DNA from: Trichomonas vaginalis G3
Lineage: Eukaryota > Parabasalia > Trichomonadida > Trichomonadidae
Direction: 5' to 3'
NCBI RefSeq assembly: GCF_026262505.1
Contig: NC_067208.1
Coordinates: 3,357,962-3,421,961 of the forward strand
DNA length: 64,000 nucleotides
The position numbers and the translations under genes were made by a program. Below are positions 53,263 to 64,000 of the stretch, piece by piece. How positions within the stretch are numbered: position 1 is the first letter of the stretch; the number at the start of each line of letters is the position of its first letter. The notes below the pieces were generated by a model. That model was given only the letters and a program-made list of their open reading frames with translations. It searched no databases and was not told the DNA's origin.

Positions 53263-56200
53263 GCACTCTTGTCGGTCAAACTTCCGCGTTCAAGTTATCA
53301 ATGCGGAACATTGTTCCATTCTGGGAGACATGCAGAGGAAATGTCTCCCAGAATGAGACACTGCGACCGACAGGAGTGCACAATACACTTGTCGGTCAAA
53401 CTTCCGCGTTCAAGTTATCAATGCGGAACATTGTTCCATTCTGGGAGACATGCAGAGGAAATGTCTCCCAGAATGAGACACTGCGACCGACAGGAGTGCA
53501 CAATACACTCTTGTCGGTCAAACTTCCGCGTTCAAGTTATCAATGCGGAACATTGTTCCATTCTGGGAGACATGCAGAGGCAATGTCTCCCAGAATGAGA
53601 CACTGCGACCGACAGGAGTGCACAATACACTCTTGTCGGTCAAACTTCCGCGTTCAAGTTATGAATGCGGAACATTGTTCCATTCTGGGAGACATGCAGA
53701 GGCAATGTCTCCCAGAATGAGACACTGCGACCGACAGGAGTGCACAATACACTCTTGTCGGTCAAACTTCCGCGTTCAAGTTATCAATGCGGAACATTGT
53801 TCCATTCTGGGAGACATGCAGAGGCAATGTCTCCCAGAATGAGACACTGCGACCGACAGGAGTGCACAATACACTCTTGTCGGTCAAACTTCCGCGTTCA
53901 AGTTATGAATGCGGAACATTGTTCCATTCTGGGAGACATGCAGAGGCAATGTCTCCCAGAATGAGACACTGCGACCGACAGGAGTGCACAATACACTCTT
54001 GTCGGTCAAACTTCCGCGTTCAAGTTATCAATGCGGAACATTGTTCCATTCTGGGAGACATGCAGAGGCAATGTCTCCCAGAATGAGACACTGCGACCGA
54101 CAGGAGTGCACAATACACTCTTGTCGGTCAAACTTCCGCGTTCAAGTTATCAATGCGGAACATTGTTCCATTCTGGGAGACATGCAGAGGCAATGTCTCC
54201 CAGAATGAGACACTGCGACCGACAGGAGTGCACAATACACTCTTGTCGGTCAAACTTCCGCGTTCAAGTTATCAATGCGGAACATTGTTCCATTCTGGGA
54301 GACATGCAGAGGCAATGTCTCCCAGAATGAGACACTGCGACCGACAGGAGTGCACAATACACTCTTGTCGGTCAAACTTCCGCGTTCAAGTTATCAATGC
54401 GGAACATTGTTCCATTCTGGGAGACATGCAGAGGCAATGTCTCCCAGAATGAGACACTGCGACCGACAGGAGTGCACAATACACTCTTGTCGGTCAAACT
54501 TCCGCGTTCAAGTTATCAATGCGGAACATTGTTCCATTCTGGGAGACATGCAGAGGCAATGTCTCCCAGAATGAGACACTGCGACCGACAGGAGTGCACA
54601 ATACACTCTTGTCGGTCAAACTTCCGCGTTCAAGTTATCAATGCGGAACATTGTTCCATTCTGGGAGACATGCAGAGGCAATGTCTCCCAGAATGAGACA
54701 CTGCGACCGACAGGAGTGCACAATACACTCTTGTCGGTCAAACTTCCGCGTTCAAGTTATCAATGCGGAACATTGTTCCATTCTGGGAGACATGCAGAGG
54801 CAATGTCTCCCAGAATGAGACACTGCGACCGACAGGAGTGCACAATACACTCTTGTCGGTCAAACTTCCGCGTTCAAGTTATCAATGCGGAACATTGTTC
54901 CATTCTGGGAGACATGCAGAGGCAATGTCTCCCAGAATGAGACACTGCGACCGACAGGAGTGCACAATACACTCTTGTCGGTCAAACTTCCGCGTTCAAG
55001 TTATCAATGCGGAACATTGTTCCATTCTGGGAGACATGCAGAGGCAAATGTCTCCCAGAATGAGACACTGCGACCGACAGGAGTGCACAATACACTCTTG
55101 TCGGTCAAACTTCCGCGTTCAAGTTATGAATGCGGAACATTGTTCCATTCTGGGAGACATGCAGAGGCAATGTCTCCCAGAATGAGACACTGCGACCGAC
55201 AGGAGTGCACAATACACTCTTGTCGGTCAAACTTCCGCGTTCAAGTTATCAATGCGGAACATTGTTCCATTCTGGGAGACATGCAGAGGAATGTCTCCCA
55301 GAATGAGACACTGCGACCGACAGGAGTGCACAATACACTCTTGTCGGTCAAACTTCCGCGCGTTCAAGTTATCAATGCGGAACATTGTTCCATTCTGGGA
55401 GACATGCAGAGGCAATGTCTCCCAGAATGAGACACTGCGACCGACAGGAGTGCACAATACACTCTTGTCGGTCAAACTTCCGCGTTCAAGTTATCAATGC
55501 GGAACATTGTTCCATTCTGGGAGACATGCAGAGGCAATGTCTCCCAGAATGAGACACTGCGACCGACAGGAGTGCACAATACACTCTTGTCGGTCAAACT
55601 TCCGCGTTCAAGTTATCAATGCGGAACATTGTTCCATTCTGGGAGACATGCAGAGGCAATGTCTCCCAGAATGAGACACTGCGACCGACAGGAGTGCACA
55701 ATACACTCTTGTCGGTCAAACTTCCGCGTTCAAGTTATCAATGCGGAACATTGTTCCATTCTGGGAGACATGCAGAGGCAATGTCTCCCAGAATGAGACA
55801 CTGCGACCGACAGGAGTGCACAATACACTCTTGTCGGTCAAACTTCCGCGTTCAAGTTATCAATGCGGAACATTGTTCCATTCTGGGAGACATGCAGAGG
55901 CAATGTCTCCCAGAATGAGACACTGCGACCGACAGGAGTGCACAATACACTCTTGTCGGTCAAACTTCCGCGTTCAAGTTATCAATGCGGAACATTGTTC
56001 CATTCTGGGAGACATGCAGAGGCAATGTCTCCCAGAATGAGACACTGCGACCGACAGGAGTGCACAATACACTCTTGTCGGTCAAACTTCCGCGTTCAAG
56101 TTATCAATGCGGAACATTGTTCCATTCTGGGAGACATGCAGAGGCAATGTCTCCCAGAATGAGACACTGCGACCGACAGGAGTGCACAATACACTCTTGT

Positions 56201-57320
56201 CGGTCAAACTTCCGCGTTCAAGTTATCAATGCGGAACATTGTTCCATTCTGGGAGACATGCAGAGGCAATGTCTCCCAGAATGAGACACTGCGACCGACA
56301 GGAGTGCACAATACACTCTTGTCGGTCAAACTTCCGCGTTCAAGTTATCAATGCGGAACATTGTTCCATTCTGGGAGACATGCAGAGGCAATGTCTCCCA
56401 GAATGAGACACTGCGACCGACAGGAGTGCACAATACACTCTTGTCGGTCAAACTTCCGCGTTCAAGTTATCAATGCGGAACATTGTTCCATTCTGGGAGA
56501 CATGCAGAGGCAATGTCTCCCAGAATGAGACACTGCGACCGACAGGAGTGCACAATACACTCTTGTCGGTCAAACTTCCGCGTTCAAGTTATCAATGCGG
56601 AACATTGTTCCATTCTGGGAGACATGCAGAGGAATGTCTCCCAGAATGAGACACTGCGACCGACAGGAGTGCACAATACACTCTTGTCGGTCAAACTTCC
56701 GCGTTCAAGTTATCAATGCGGAACATTGTTCCATTCTGGGAGACATGCAGAGGCAATGTCTCCCAGAATGAGACACTGCGACCGACAGGAGTGCACAATA
56801 CACTCTTGTCGGTCAAACTTCCGCGTTCAAGTTATCAATGCGGAACATTGTTCCATTCTGGGAGACATGCAGAGGCAATGTCTCCCAGAATGAGACACTG
56901 CGACCGACAGGAGTGCACAATACACTCTTGTCGGTCAAACTTCCGCGTTCAAGTTATCAATGCGGAACATTGTTCCATTCTGGGAGACATGCAGAGGCAA
57001 TGTCTCCCAGAATGAGACACTGCGACCGACAGGAGTGCACAATACACTCTTGTCGGTCAAACTTCCGCGTTCAAGTTATCAATGCGGAACATTGTTCCAT
57101 TCTGGGAGACATGCAGAGGCAATGTCTCCCAGAATGAGACACTGCGACCGACAGGAGTGCACAATACACTCTTGTCGGTCAAACTTCCGCGTTCAAGTTA
57201 TCAATGCGGAACATTGTTCCATTCTGGGAGACATGCAGAGAATGTCTCCCAGAATGAGACACTGCGACCGACAGGAGTGCACAATACACTCTTGTCGGTC
57301 AAACTTCCGCGTTCAAGTTA
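53263..57320 (+). repeat. 122-bp satellite array, direct arm (about 33 units)
   Basis: Same unit as 47813-52310 in the opposite orientation. Occasional length variants occur, many in the loop after GGGAGACATGCAGAGG (for example near 53457, 55045, 55285, 56631 and 57238). The order of G/C variants does not mirror the inverted arm, so the arms have evolved separately or arose from separate insertions. Confidence 0.95.
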
Positions 57321-59006
57321 TCAATGTGGAACAGTGTCTCATTCGAGGAGCCCTCGAAAAGAACCTCACATCGACTCTCTCTTTCCGGCATCTTTACCGC
57401 ATAGAAAACTGCTCGTTCGCAACTTTGTGTGCAATCTAAGAGATGATTGCGGTAAAGATGCCGGGAAGATTGACGCTGCAGCAGAGAATCACTACGGCTC
57501 TCTTTTACCGGCATCTTTACCGCATAGAAAACTGCTCGTTCGCAACTTTGTGTGCAATCTAAGAGATGATTGCGGTAAAGATGCCGGGAAGATTGATGCT
57601 GCAGCCCCAGGCCGCACTCAGATTTCATCCCGCTACACAATTGTTCATCCAACAACTGTCATAGAGGTTGAAATTTTCGACCAGAAGTGAAACATATCAT
57701 TTTTAAGACTGCGGCGCGCAAGCAAGTTTGAACCTTTCAAGGGTGATCAGTCCTTTACTCATTTCAAGACCTCTTGTTGCCTGATAAAACGATACTTCCT
57801 TCCTTGTGGGCCATTGAAAACCCCCAAACCGTCACAACTTGCTTCCTAAATTTTATTTGCGGAGTAATTATCATGCATATTTTATCGGATAATAATATCA
57901 AAGCTAAATTTCATATTATTTTTTAAAGATATGCATTTTCTGTCTAAATTTATTTTTTCTGTTTCCAATTCACGGAATAATATTCTTACAAGCATATACA
58001 TAGCTAATATATATCATTTTAATAATAATAAAACCAAAATGATGTATTCTTCATATAGTTATTTAAAATTCGTTAACTAGAATTGTATTCAGAACGAGGC
58101 AAAGTTAGGAGATACATAAAAACCAATAACTTGATAAGTGATACCTTTTTTCCTGATATATCTATATGTGTTAATGTCAAACACGATTTGGAAAAATTAA
58201 TTCTTTAAATCGGCTTAAGAATAAGACCAACATCAAAAGCATGGCTAATAAATTAATAAATCAATGTTTAATTACCGATTCATGCATTTTTTTCAAAATT
58301 TCAAATTTCAAATTTTTGTTTCTCCAAAATATTAATTGTTTCCACTAGATTAACAAATAAACAATAAATTGGATTAATGTAATGCCCAATCATTCATTTT
58401 AAATTTTAGATTTAAAACAATATTTTTCTCCATATTATTATAACATGAATCGCTATGATATAAGAAATATATTTTCAATATTGAAATTGAAAAATTCTAA
58501 AATTTTTGAAATTCAATTTGAGTGTGATGATCGATAACATATATTTTTTAATTAAAATCTTGTGTCGCTATCATATAAATATACTATTTCTAAATTAAAA
58601 ATAGAAAAAAAAGTACTATTTAATGATGAAATTGCAAATAATATCAATATATATATATTCATGCTGATATATTTTGGGAACAGATTGGCAATCACATAAA
58701 TAGGATTGTGTTAGTTTGTCATGGATATAAAACAAATTTTCGAGCTAATTGAGCGAATTTAAATCACAAACACTTATATTTTCTATTACAAGGTATATTT
58801 GTAATATACAACCAGTAAATAGCTTTCTCTAACTTTTACCAGCTTAGATGATAGCAAATTAGATACGAATTTCATGACCCCTCACCAAATTCCACTAAAA
58901 CATATACAAATAAAAGTACTAAGTGGGTATCATCTAACCCTAGAATTATAGCTCCTAGGACTCATCCTAGATGGTAGTTCTGGAAAAACACCTGGTTTTT
59001 GGAGTT
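57321..59006 (+). repeat. Tail of the repeat element, copy B
   Basis: It matches 26850-28530 with only scattered substitutions and small indels, including the two 123-bp hairpin units (about 57370-57610). Its right border abuts the beta-helix-type gene fragment. Confidence 0.9.
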
Positions 59007-59007
59007 T

Positions 59008-59769
59008 TCATAGCACTTCGGTAATATTATTTTCATAAAAACTGCAATTCATTACATAGATAACGTAGAAATTCTGAATTAAGGTAGTTCCTTCATTTTC
59101 GAAGATATTACAAAAAAGAATATATAATTCAGGTTCTGGTGATCCTGATAATATAAGACGACCAATCGGACCGCCCGTGTTGTTTGAAAATGTTGAAAGT
59201 GTCACATTCGAGGAAAAACTACTATAAACATGGTAGATACAATAATCATTAAGTTTTGAATATGAAATATTGATTGATCTCATATGTGTTTCACCGCAAA
59301 TCAGACAAACTGTTCCTTCCCCTTGTGTGATATCTTCTCCACTTGAAGTCATTGTTGAATCAAGGAGATAGTTCTTCAATGTAGAATCTTCTTCGTATAA
59401 TATATAACAATAGACACCCAATTCATTGACTGTTTTAGAGCCAAAACTGCAGATTCTGTCTTGAACACAGTCACCGTTATTAATTTTTACATATAATGAG
59501 CCACCATCTTCGCTCTTGTGCATACATTTGTAAAAAGAGCTTGTGTCAATGAGGAATTTGAAATTGTTGCCTGGTTCAGCGGTGATACGAATTGCACCTG
59601 TCTCATTAAGGTAAATAAAAAGACAAAGAGAGACGTAATAGCTATTCCCTGAACTATCATCGAGCTTTTTGCTTTCATTTCGGTATGGAGTGTGTTCGAA
59701 TGTTGAGTCAAAGAAATCTTCCCACGCATTGTGGAAAATAGAGAGAAATGTATGTAGTTGATGAATCGA
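59008..59769 (-). pseudogene. Beta-helix-type surface protein fragment
   Basis: On the minus strand a 253-codon frame is open from the stop at 59770-59772 to 59008 without an ATG at its start. It has NETGAIRITAEPGNNFKFLI, DTSSFYKCMHKSEDGGSLYV, CVQDRICSFGSK and FSSNVTLSTFSNNTGGPIG, the recurring short-strand, Asn/Gly-turn pattern of right-handed beta-helix proteins, a large surface family in trichomonads. It stops where the repeat tail begins, so insertion or rearrangement removed the 3' part. N- and C-termini are missing. A hydrophobic frame at 59487-59798 is a shadow. Confidence 0.55.
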
Positions 59770-60282
59770 CTAATCGTTAATGTAATCATTTTAACCACTC
59801 TTCACTTTGATCTAAAAGAGGAATGGCAGTTATTCGATAGCAAATAATGTAAAATGTAAATTATGATCCAAAAACGAGTGTTTTTCTATCAAACTTTTGA
59901 CATTTGCAAAATTGAAAGTATGGCAAAATGTCAATTCACCATTAACAACTTGTTATCTGGAGAATGATTTCAAATGTGTCACAAGTTGTTATTTTCGTCG
60001 TGAACAACGGCTGTTGAAACAAATCACAATCGCCAGTTATTAGTTCTTTATAGACATATCCTCAAAACAATTGCCTTTTATAAGAGTTTTTCAAGCCAGA
60101 AGAACGATATCAATACATTATGGAATAAGTAATTAGTGTGGTTCTGGCCATAATTAATCATAATTTTTTGCAGAAATTATCAATGGTATCACATGCAAAT
60201 CAAATAAAGAATTTAAGGATCAAAAACATGTAAATAAATAAAATGGTTATATAATTTAATAATACAAACAAAGAAAATAATT
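59770..60282. other. Intergenic DNA between two gene fragments
   Basis: No gene seen. There is a palindromic ACAACTTGT/ACAAGTTGT pair near 59946-59988. Confidence 0.4.
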
Positions 60283-60561
60283 TTATTCAAAGTTATTATT
60301 ATTAGAAACTAAATATGTGTGATTGTTATTTTCAGTTCCGACATCTTTGATTTTGTAGTTAAAGTACTTGATGTCGTTGTATGTTCGCTCACTAATGTGG
60401 ACTAACCAAGGAGGACAGAATTCACAAAGTTTAATAGCACTTTGTGCTGTCTCACCGAAGATATCAAAAACTGAATACAATGTACCACACATGCCGCATT
60501 TAACACGGCCGGTGTGAATGCCAATACTCAGTGATACACAAAAAGAAGAAGAGATGAACAA
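60283..60561 (-). pseudogene. C-terminal fragment of a class III nucleotidyl (adenylyl/guanylyl) cyclase
   Basis: LSIGIHTGRVKCGMCGTLYS, then VFDIFGETAQSAIKLCEFCP and LVHISERTYND follow the order of the cyclase catalytic domain (GIHTG..., FG..VN.A..., I..S...). The usual Asn of VNxAxR reads Ser or Ala here, so activity is doubtful. Trichomonads have large families of membrane cyclases with this domain at the C-terminus. The fragment begins abruptly at about 60561, where Polinton sequence starts, so the 5' part is lost. It ends TAA. Confidence 0.75.
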
Positions 60562-60567
60562 CCAAGT

Positions 60568-60695
60568 GTATATTCGTAAGTTCCAGGAACTATTTCTGAC
60601 CTTCTAATGGCATTGTCGCATTCGTTATACCATCAAACGAGATTAATATTATATGCATCCAAAACTGTTGGCGTTATATTCTGAGCGGCGTACAT
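60568..60695 (-). pseudogene. Major capsid gene remnant (second Polinton)
   Basis: About 40 codons match the N-terminus of the capsid gene at 18689-20287, with the shared upstream motif kept at about 60693-60711. It is a fossil remnant. Confidence 0.75.
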
Positions 60696-60727
60696 TTCAT
60701 ATGAGTAAAAATATAGAATAGTTGGAT

Positions 60728-63700
60728 TTATATGTCATAATAGAACCACGTGGACCAAGCTTTACTTTCTTCCTGACTGAGTTTTTAACTCTTCTTTTTC
60801 TTCATTGCCCTCTGCTTGAAGTTGTTGCATCTTTGCATTATGTTCACTAGTATGTTGCAAATTCCCATGTCCTTTTTGCTTTTTGGCTCTGGTCGCCCAT
60901 CTCAGGTAACCTATATCCTAGAAAGAGTTTGTCATAGTCTGTATTTGAGTCTTCGCGTATTGTTTGCATGACTCTTTCCTGAGTTTCCGGTTCAAGCTCT
61001 CCAAACAGTGCCTGTCCATATGGAATATGCTCGTTTCCAAATATATGTTTTTGTAGCCATTCTGGTTTCTTTCCAGTTACCAACTATATCTTTTGTGAAT
61101 GGGAAAGCTTTTACCCAATCTTTCAGTCTTGCGTCGTTTATTTCTGTAGTTGGTTTTATTTTGTCAAGGAACATGTTTTTCAATACTAACATTTCATTTG
61201 GTACTGTCCATTTGAGTTTTCTTAAATATTCATCCCTTCTCGGTTCATTGTCTGCAAAGTAAGTTTTTATGACATTTTGTAAACTTTCGTTTGCAAGGTC
61301 ATGTACAATAGGTTCCTTCCTTCTATCTCCCTAATTTCTTTCTAAACTCTTCACCAAATATACCATCTCTATGGTTCTGTGTAGTTCTTTGAGATAAATG
61401 TTCTAGAACGTCAGGTGTTATATTTCCATCAGCCATGTTCATTTCATACTGGTCAAAATATCTGCATCTTTCATATCTTTCAATGGCATTAAAGCCGCGC
61501 TGAAAATACCAGCTATATCTGGTTCACCATTCACTTCCATTGCGTCTACAACTTCTTGGAATTGTGGTTGTAAGTTTATGAACCACCTATCCGGTTAGCT
61601 TTATGACCCCATCTCATTGTAGTTCCATCGTCTGCAGAAACAAAAGTAGGTTTGTTTCCATCTTGGTTAGGTTCTGAATGAACTTTAAACAATGTTTCAT
61701 TTCTATATGTTTTCTTGAAATTTAACCTTTTATTTTCACCGAGTTCATCCGAAGATTGAACGTTAAATGCTCGTAAGTAAAAAGGGTTGTTGTATTTGGT
61801 ACATTTTCTTTCAGTACTTCCATTCTATGCTGAATATTTTCATCTGGTGCTGGAGTCTTTGTATGTCGGCAAACATTTTTCTATTCTTCTACTATGTCAG
61901 CCGAATTTTTTTTAGACTCTTGAAATATTCCATATTCTCCGCATACTCTTGTTGAGGGTCAAGATTTTTCGGCTGTTCCAAATCTTCATCTAGTTCTGTG
62001 AAGTTAGTTTCAAAGGAGTGACTTGTTCGTTTCCTTCAGGCTTCTCTAGCTGTTGTTGCTGAACTATTTCTTCCATGTCTGGTTGTATCTGAACTTCTTC
62101 CTGTGGAGTTTTCTTGTACCTCATCTGCTGGCATTTCATATATTCCGAGACCGTTTTCAACAATTTCCCTATCTACGTCATCCGCATTCATAAGCTTTTG
62201 TTCTTTCGTTCCGTCTCTATTTTTTACGCGTTTCATGACGAAAGTTGAATTGTCATTTAGCTCTGACATCAAATATCTCGGAGTAAATTCATCCATGTCA
62301 TTTGGATGATATGCTATTAAATCATATCCCTTAGCGAGCTTGTATTTTCCAGGTTTGAGATTATATCCGTTTTGGTGCTGAGCCATAAAGCTAAATAGGT
62401 TCGGGTCAGTATTTCCCTCCTTGAACTTTCCAATAGCTTCTTTATATCTGTCACTAAAGTCAACAGTATCTGGGAAACCACACTCTTCTTTAAGCATTTT
62501 TAAGAATTCTTGGTTTCCTTGTTCTCTACTTCTTTTATGTCCTTGCTCTGTTTGTGGTTGTTGTTGTGCAGGGTTTTGAACTGTTGGTTGCTGTGCTGGT
62601 TGTTGTGGTTGTTGTGGTGCAGTGTTTTGAACTGTTGGTTGTGGTGCAGTGTTTTGAACTGTTGGTTGTTGTGCTGGTTGTTGTTGTTGTTGTGTTGGTT
62701 GTTGTGCATGCCTGTGTCTGTGTCCATGTGACGATGTAAATGTTTTAGGTAGTCCTGGTGCAGGTGCTTCTCTTGGAGGGTTTGGTGGTATATAAGTTCC
62801 ACCAGCTGGCACATATGTTCCATCTGCAGCGTAATGTCCTACCTGACTTTTCGTTCTTAAGAAAGCATTTACTAGGTCTGTTTTGGTCTGTTGTAACTCT
62901 TTTTCTTGACTTTTCACAACAGTTGCTCTAACGGCGTCATAGGCACTTTGAACTGCCTGTCTCGTTGCTGCATCTGTTATTTTCGTCATATTTTGTGCTA
63001 CTTCTTTTAACTCTTTGTCGAAACCTTCAGACTTCAGTTTCTTTCCAGATGAGAAGTCGTTCACTTGTTTCACCTTACTATGAAGAGCTTCGAAGGCGTT
63101 CTTAAAGTCAGCATTTGTTAAAGTTTCATTTGAACTGTCTTCATCCGCTTGTATTTTTGTCCTTATTGACCCTATAAGTTGGGCTGCTTTAGCGTTGGCT
63201 TGGGCATCTAACCAGTCATTGTTAGCTTTTATATATTCTGCGCTTTTCATTGCCTTTTGCATAGCCGCGTCGTTATTTTTACTTTCTTGTGCTAAGTTTT
63301 CATACTGTACGGTTTGGTTTTGCAACTGTAAAAGTTTTTCTGCCTTTACATTTGCTTCAACTTCCTTTTTTATACTCATCGCTATCCATATATGTCTTCA
63401 GGGCTTTTTGTTTTTATCTCTTCACTTTCAGTACTTTATATCGAGTAGTATGGTTTTCAAATTTATGACATCTTGTTCCATTTTTGCTACTTCTGTTGCT
63501 TTTTCTGACACTTTTTTCGCATATTCCTCTGTACTTAGTTCTTTCAGTTGTTCTTCTTTCTTCTTTTTCTCTACGTTTAACTCATTGATTTCTTTGTGTG
63601 TCTGTCATATTCTAGTTTCTTTTCGTTTTCACCTATTTGCTTCTGTATGTCTATGTTTGACTTTTTGACATCTGCTATTGATTTTTGAGTGAACTCAAAT

Positions 63701-63917
63701 TCATTTGACTTTGAGGGTTATAGGCTGTTCCGTCTGCAGCTCCACCATAGCCTGCCATTTTCGCTAAAAGTGCCGCTCTTAAACCTCCACTCTGTGCACC
63801 AACAACTCGGTTTAAAAGCATAGGATTGCTTGACATTTGTTGCAACATAGTGGGGTCATTCAGCATTTGTTGTTGCAACTGTTGTTGTGGTGTCAGTCTT
63901 ACTATTGGATGTTTCAA
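60728..63917 (-). pseudogene. Large structural protein gene (second Polinton)
   Basis: It matches 20320-23537 along its length: Gln/Met-rich N-terminus, coiled coil, GGTYIP stretch, Gln/His/Pro linker and Trp-containing C-terminal domain. The linker near 62560-62710 has a different number of Gln/Pro/Ala-rich units (QQPAQQPTVQN) than the first copy, which shows that this region changes length quickly. It is broken, with many breaks. Confidence 0.8.
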
Positions 63918-64000
63918 TGCTCCTTCCTCTTAGTATATTCTTACGTAGCTTACGTGGCATTTTAAGTGAAGTTAAAAGCGGTTTTCGACAGATGTTTATA

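Larger units (their letters stand above)
60568..64000. mobile_element. Second Polinton copy, incomplete, running off the window
   Basis: The sequence is a close relative of 20160-23600 of the first Polinton, in the same orientation, with scattered differences. It starts inside the capsid gene with no terminal repeat and no target duplication, next to the cyclase fragment, so the left side was lost or rearranged. It continues past the window end. It is broken, with many breaks, and is more decayed than the first copy. Confidence 0.9.

Noticed and set aside
47813-57320. Dozens of overlapping 99-codon frames starting MRNIVPFWETCRGN
   Set aside because: The 122-bp unit is not a multiple of 3 and the same peptide recurs in shifted frames on both arms. 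They are repeat artefacts, not a protein family.
47813-57320. CRISPR array
   Set aside because: Units are identical throughout with no variable spacers, and the DNA is eukaryotic; it is a satellite.
59487-59798. 103-codon frame with hydrophobic span
   Set aside because: It overlaps the beta-helix-type frame, whose composition is far more convincing.

Overview
The window looks like nuclear DNA of a trichomonad protist, probably Tritrichomonas-like rather than T. vaginalis because the host parts are so AT-rich. Support comes from a full-length Polinton/Maverick, a BspA-type leucine-rich-repeat surface protein gene ending in one membrane span, trichomonad Inr-like TCATTTT motifs just before start codons, compact intron-poor genes and a tRNA-Thr gene. 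The species is an inference.

Layout. (1) 29-25295 is a Polinton bounded by terminal inverted repeats that begin in A/T runs and flanked by the 6-bp duplication CCTTTA. It carries a Dam-like methyltransferase, a fibre, a retroviral-type integrase, family B DNA polymerase, an HNH-like protein, a packaging ATPase, a superfamily 3 helicase, capsid genes and a large structural protein. Many genes are broken, but a block of small genes at about 8.4-12.3 kb and the gene at 24052 look whole. (2) 25296-26260 holds the flanking gene, a decayed two-domain ORF and a short tandem repeat. (3) 26252-28530 is a non-autonomous repeat element (copy A: head, short satellite piece, tail). (4) 28531-38191 is ordinary host DNA: gene fragments, tRNA-Thr, a TMEM62-like phosphoesterase, a hypothetical protein with a clear Inr, a methyltransferase with an internal TGA, and a kexin-like/P-domain/BspA gene with in-frame stops. 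(5) 38192-44167 is an insertion with short inverted termini that splits the BspA gene; it holds several hairpin-rich tandem repeats and tRNA-like relics. (6) 44168-46440 is the 3' part of the BspA gene and a paralogous fragment. (7) 46441-46892 is a chain of seven consecutive hairpins with unrelated stems. (8) 47813-59006 is a giant foldback: about 36 inverted copies of a 122-bp satellite, an inverted head, a spacer, a direct head, about 33 direct copies, then the tail. (9) 59008-60561 has a beta-helix-type surface protein fragment and a nucleotidyl cyclase fragment. (10) 60568-64000 is a second, incomplete Polinton of the same family that runs off the window.

The strongest candidate for something undescribed is the hairpin-satellite theme. 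Monomers of about 110-123 bp with unrelated sequences (40731-41415, 26888-27133, the 122-bp array) share a hairpin-based build, and the chain at 46441-46892 is a dispersed version. In the 122-bp array the differences between units cluster in the hairpin loop, and in one place the hairpin core is flipped, which suggests events at cruciforms or hairpins. Within the Polinton, separate upstream motifs mark different gene sets, and an intact gene module carries palindromic 22-bp iterons.
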